A stretch of DNA of 8,546 bases from an uncultured SAR116 cluster alpha proteobacterium (GTDB lineage: Bacteria > Pseudomonadota > Alphaproteobacteria > Puniceispirillales > Puniceispirillaceae). The translations under genes were made by a program, and so were the position numbers. Below, piece after piece: positions 6,436 through 8,546 of the stretch. The notes under the pieces were generated by a model. The model searched no databases. It worked only from the letters and a program-made list of their open reading frames with translations, and had not been told where the DNA came from. Where the stretch lies: the NCBI GenBank assembly GCA_902520575.1, contig CABYOG010000039.1:1-8546 (forward strand), read 5' to 3'. The stretch's first letter is position 1. Each line of letters begins with the position of its first letter.

Positions 6436-7439
6436 GCTGACGCGTTAGCAAAATCAGGCAGGATGCGCTTTATATAATAGTTAGGGTCTTTTCGCTGTCG
6501 CCATAGTACAGGTATCATCTCTGTAAAGACAGGCCAGAGCCCGTTATAGGCTGGCGGACATTGATCTTTTATTAATTCATGCAGCGCTGGCAAATGATAA
6601 TATGGTATATTCGGATACAGATGATGTTCCAGATGATACTGCATATTCATATACAAAAACCCCAGGACGGGTCCTAGATGGATTGTGCGTGTGTTCAGTC
6701 TGTAGTCACGAACATTCTGTGCCAGCCCCACATGCTGTGATAAAGCGAAAAGATGCCTGAGTGAGCCTCCGAACATTGTCGGCAAAGGCCCAATTAAAAG
6801 AACAGGAAGCCAGCTTGATAGATAAAGGCTCGATGCCACTGTACCCGCAAGTATAAAAATCCACAGACGAGCTTTTCTGGCTGCTTCGACAGGAAGGGCT
6901 GTTCGTCCACTCTGCCGGTCTTTTTTTGTCAGAAGGTTCAGAGCATGTATCGTTGTGTCTTTTAGGCCACGTGTACATCTATCTACCATAAACAGATTTA
7001 TCAACAAAGCACGGTAGTCAGGTGGAACAGGCGTGACGATTTCCGGGTCTCTAGCGGTTATAATAGTGTGTAAATGGTGCGTGTCGTGACTTTTTGTGCG
7101 CAGAAAACTCTCTCTCAAAACCATAAAGCTTGTCAGTTCAAAAAAGAATTTATTCAATGCCTTCGTTTTAAAGGCTGTACCATGGCCAGTCTCGTGTTCA
7201 CGTGACTGCGAGCCAGTACTTTACAGTACACTATAGACATATAAAGGAATAACGGCATACCAGCTTCCCCACAACAAGCAGGTTATGCAGGCAAACCCAC
7301 CCATCAGAGCCAACCATATGAACATATCACGAAAGGGGCGGGCATCCTCACGCTTCATCAATGGACGCAAGTCTGCAGGGTCAACCTTTAACCTCACCCA
7401 TCTCTTATTTTGTCTATATGTCTGAGCATTCTGTGTCAT
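6432..7439 (-). pseudogene. Membrane fatty-acid desaturase interrupted by one in-frame TAA
   Basis: Read through, this is a 336-codon frame for a di-iron membrane desaturase, which would introduce a double bond into a fatty acyl chain in the inner membrane. All three histidine boxes survive: HETGH (82-86), SHDTHH (117-122) and HLEHH (175-179 of the downstream part, about 269-273 overall), along with hydrophobic segments and the family ending (DPNYYIKRIL). The frame is broken only by TAA at 7223-7221 (codon 73), upstream of box 1. Relatives have a tyrosine in the matching YGVLYGS stretch, so one base change (TAT or TAC to TAA) explains it. No frameshift is needed: both parts are in the same frame. 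The 72-residue N-terminal piece alone lacks every catalytic box, and the downstream piece from its TTG at 7157 lacks box 1. The ATG at 7439 has AAGG seven bases upstream. Alternatives are a sequencing error or stop-codon readthrough. Confidence 0.82.
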
Positions 7440-7569
7440 TAAGTAACCTTATGTAATTAATCGTGCACTTATCAAAACCCCAAAAGCATCACCCTATCCT
7501 CATTTTTGTTTCAAGTGAAAAAGCACAGTTTTCTAAAGGCAAAAAAATTTATTGAATCATCGTGATGAC

Positions 7570-7644
7570 TTGCCAACGTGCATAGAACACGGTTTACTAT
7601 TTCCATAAATGGAATTGTGTATACCAAATTTTCCAAGGGAGGAA
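7570..7644 (+). promoter_or_regulatory. Putative promoter/operator and strong ribosome site of the TctC-like gene
   Basis: TTGCCA (7570-7575) lies 19 bases before TACTAT (7595-7600), a weak sigma70-like pair with a longer spacer than ideal. Immediately after is an inverted repeat, TTCCAT-AA-ATGGAA (7601-7614), which could be an operator. AAGGGAGGAA (7635-7644) is a near-consensus ribosome site six bases before the ATG at 7651, consistent with the high expression usual for periplasmic receptors. The ribosome site is clear; the promoter is only a candidate. Confidence 0.35.
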
Positions 7645-7650
7645 CTACAC

Positions 7651-8546
7651 ATGAAGACGACTAAACTATTGGCGGCCGTGGGCTCTAGTGTCGCTATCAT
7701 GGCAGGTGCTATGATGATGACTGCAACACCAGCAATTTCCGATGGCCATGGGTCTATTGAAGTTATCACGCATGCTGGTGCAGGCGGTGGCACAGACGTG
7801 AACGCCAGAATGATGATGATCCGCACCCGTCGTGCTCTGAAGCAGGACATGGTTGTTGTGAATAAACGTGGCGGTGGCGGTGCTGCGGCCATGAATTATT
7901 TCAAGACACGTCCAGCAGATGGCAATACAATTCTAATGTTTACTGTTGGTCATGCGATTTCAATGGCTGCAGGCAAGACGAAGCTGACCCTTGATGAGAT
8001 GGCTCCACTTGGCCGCGGCACAAACGACCCTCAGATTCTGATGGTTAATTGTAAAAAGACAAAATATAAGACACCTGAGGAGTTTGTTGCTGGTGTAAAA
8101 GCAGGTGATAAGCTGACTTATGGCGGCACACAGTCAGGAACAATCGACCATATTACAGTATATCTGTGGGCAAAGATGATGGGTCAGCCAATGCCAAATT
8201 ATGTTCCATTTGGCGGTGGTGCAGAGTTGGCCACACAGCTGGTTGCCGGTGCGGTGGACGTTGGCACGCTTAACCTGTCTGAAGCATTGTCACAGGTTGA
8301 AGCTGGTGATGTGTGCCCAATGGTTATCCTTGACAGAAACCCAATGGCACCAATTCCAAAAGCAAAGACATCTATTGAGATGGGCATTGACCTAGAGCTG
8401 GCAACTGTTCGCGGTTATGCCACTCACGCTGGTGTTGATAAAGCACGCCGTGATGAACTTGAAGCTGGCATGATGAAGGCAATGAACCATTCACTTTATC
8501 AAGCTTATCTGGCGAATTCTGGCCTCAACGAAACATCACCTATGGG
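7651..8546 (+). CDS. TctC/Bug-family periplasmic substrate-binding protein of a TTT transporter, 3' partial
   Basis: The frame from the ATG at 7651 is open to the right edge (298 codons plus two bases), so the end of the gene is outside. Residues 1 to about 30 are a signal peptide (MKTTKLLAAVGSSVAIMAGA, then a small-residue region ending ATPAIS), so the protein is exported. The mature part has the family pattern: IEVITHAGAGGGTDVNAR (first ligand loop), VVVNKRGGGGAAAMNYF, ADGNTILMF, LTYGGTQSGTIDH (second loop), and VPFGGGAELATQLVAGAVDVG. Such receptors bind mostly carboxylates (citrate, C4-dicarboxylates, aromatic acids) and deliver them to TctA/TctB membrane partners, probably encoded to the right. 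The ligand is unknown; a dicarboxylate would fit matB upstream. It has a very good ribosome site. Confidence 0.9.
   Translation, partial: MKTTKLLAAVGSSVAIMAGAMMMTATPAISDGHGSIEVITHAGAGGGTDVNARMMMIRTRRALKQDMVVVNKRGGGGAAAMNYFKTRPADGNTILMFTVGHAISMAAGKTKLTLDEMAPLGRGTNDPQILMVNCKKTKYKTPEEFVAGVKAGDKLTYGGTQSGTIDHITVYLWAKMMGQPMPNYVPFGGGAELATQLVAGAVDVGTLNLSEALSQVEAGDVCPMVILDRNPMAPIPKAKTSIEMGIDLELATVRGYATHAGVDKARRDELEAGMMKAMNHSLYQAYLANSGLNETSPM

Noticed and set aside
6425..6440. Intergenic terminator between the TIM-barrel and desaturase genes
   Set aside because: The two stop codons share bases, leaving no intergenic space, and no hairpin with a T tract is visible.
7158..7220. Frameshift in the desaturase gene
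   Set aside because: The two open stretches differ by a multiple of three and the translated bridge (SREHETGHGTAF) is good family sequence, so only a stop codon interrupts it.
7221..7439. Independent 72-residue membrane protein
   Set aside because: It is the N-terminal part of the desaturase family and ends where relatives carry a tyrosine codon.

Overview
The window looks like part of an alphaproteobacterial chromosome, probably from a free-living, perhaps marine, heterotroph. The evidence is the close resemblance of the acyl-CoA ligase to Rhodopseudomonas-type malonyl-CoA synthetase, the alphaproteobacterial style of the YeeE/YedE and desaturase proteins, and a tripartite tricarboxylate transporter (TTT) binding protein. 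Base composition is balanced with many A/T-ending codons. The lineage is an inference from remembered family sequences; no search was run.

Layout. At 1-932 is the 3' part of a YeeE/YedE (TsuA-like) sulfur-compound transporter, followed 13 bases later by an unlisted 53-residue membrane-anchored protein with a CxxCxxxC tail. On the minus strand (1134-3293) lie a malonyl-CoA synthetase (matB) and, downstream of it, a gamma-class carbonic anhydrase. A divergent promoter region (3294-3578) carries a good sigma70-type promoter for the rightward operon, a weaker one for matB, a 12-bp inverted repeat that could be a shared operator, and a possible 9-codon leader ORF. The rightward operon (3579-6435) is CoA-transferase III, a crotonase-fold protein whose start overlaps the preceding stop (ATGA), and a TIM-barrel isomerase/epimerase-like protein. 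Its last stop overlaps the stop of a convergent membrane fatty-acid desaturase gene (6432-7439, minus), which is interrupted by a single in-frame TAA. The right edge (7651-8546) is the 5' part of a TctC/Bug-type periplasmic solute receptor.

How the genes may work together. The core reads as a short dicarboxylic-acid module. MatB would activate malonate or methylmalonate with ATP and CoA. The class III CoA transferase could pass CoA between acids. The crotonase lacks both hydratase glutamates but has a tyrosine aligned with that of E. coli methylmalonyl-CoA decarboxylase, so it could decarboxylate malonyl- or methylmalonyl-CoA. The gamma-carbonic anhydrase would deal with the released CO2, and the TctC-like receptor could bring in a carboxylate. 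No classical malonyl-CoA decarboxylase (MatA) is visible in the window. This joint role is inference; the individual family assignments are much firmer. No RNA genes, insertion sequences or CRISPR arrays were seen.
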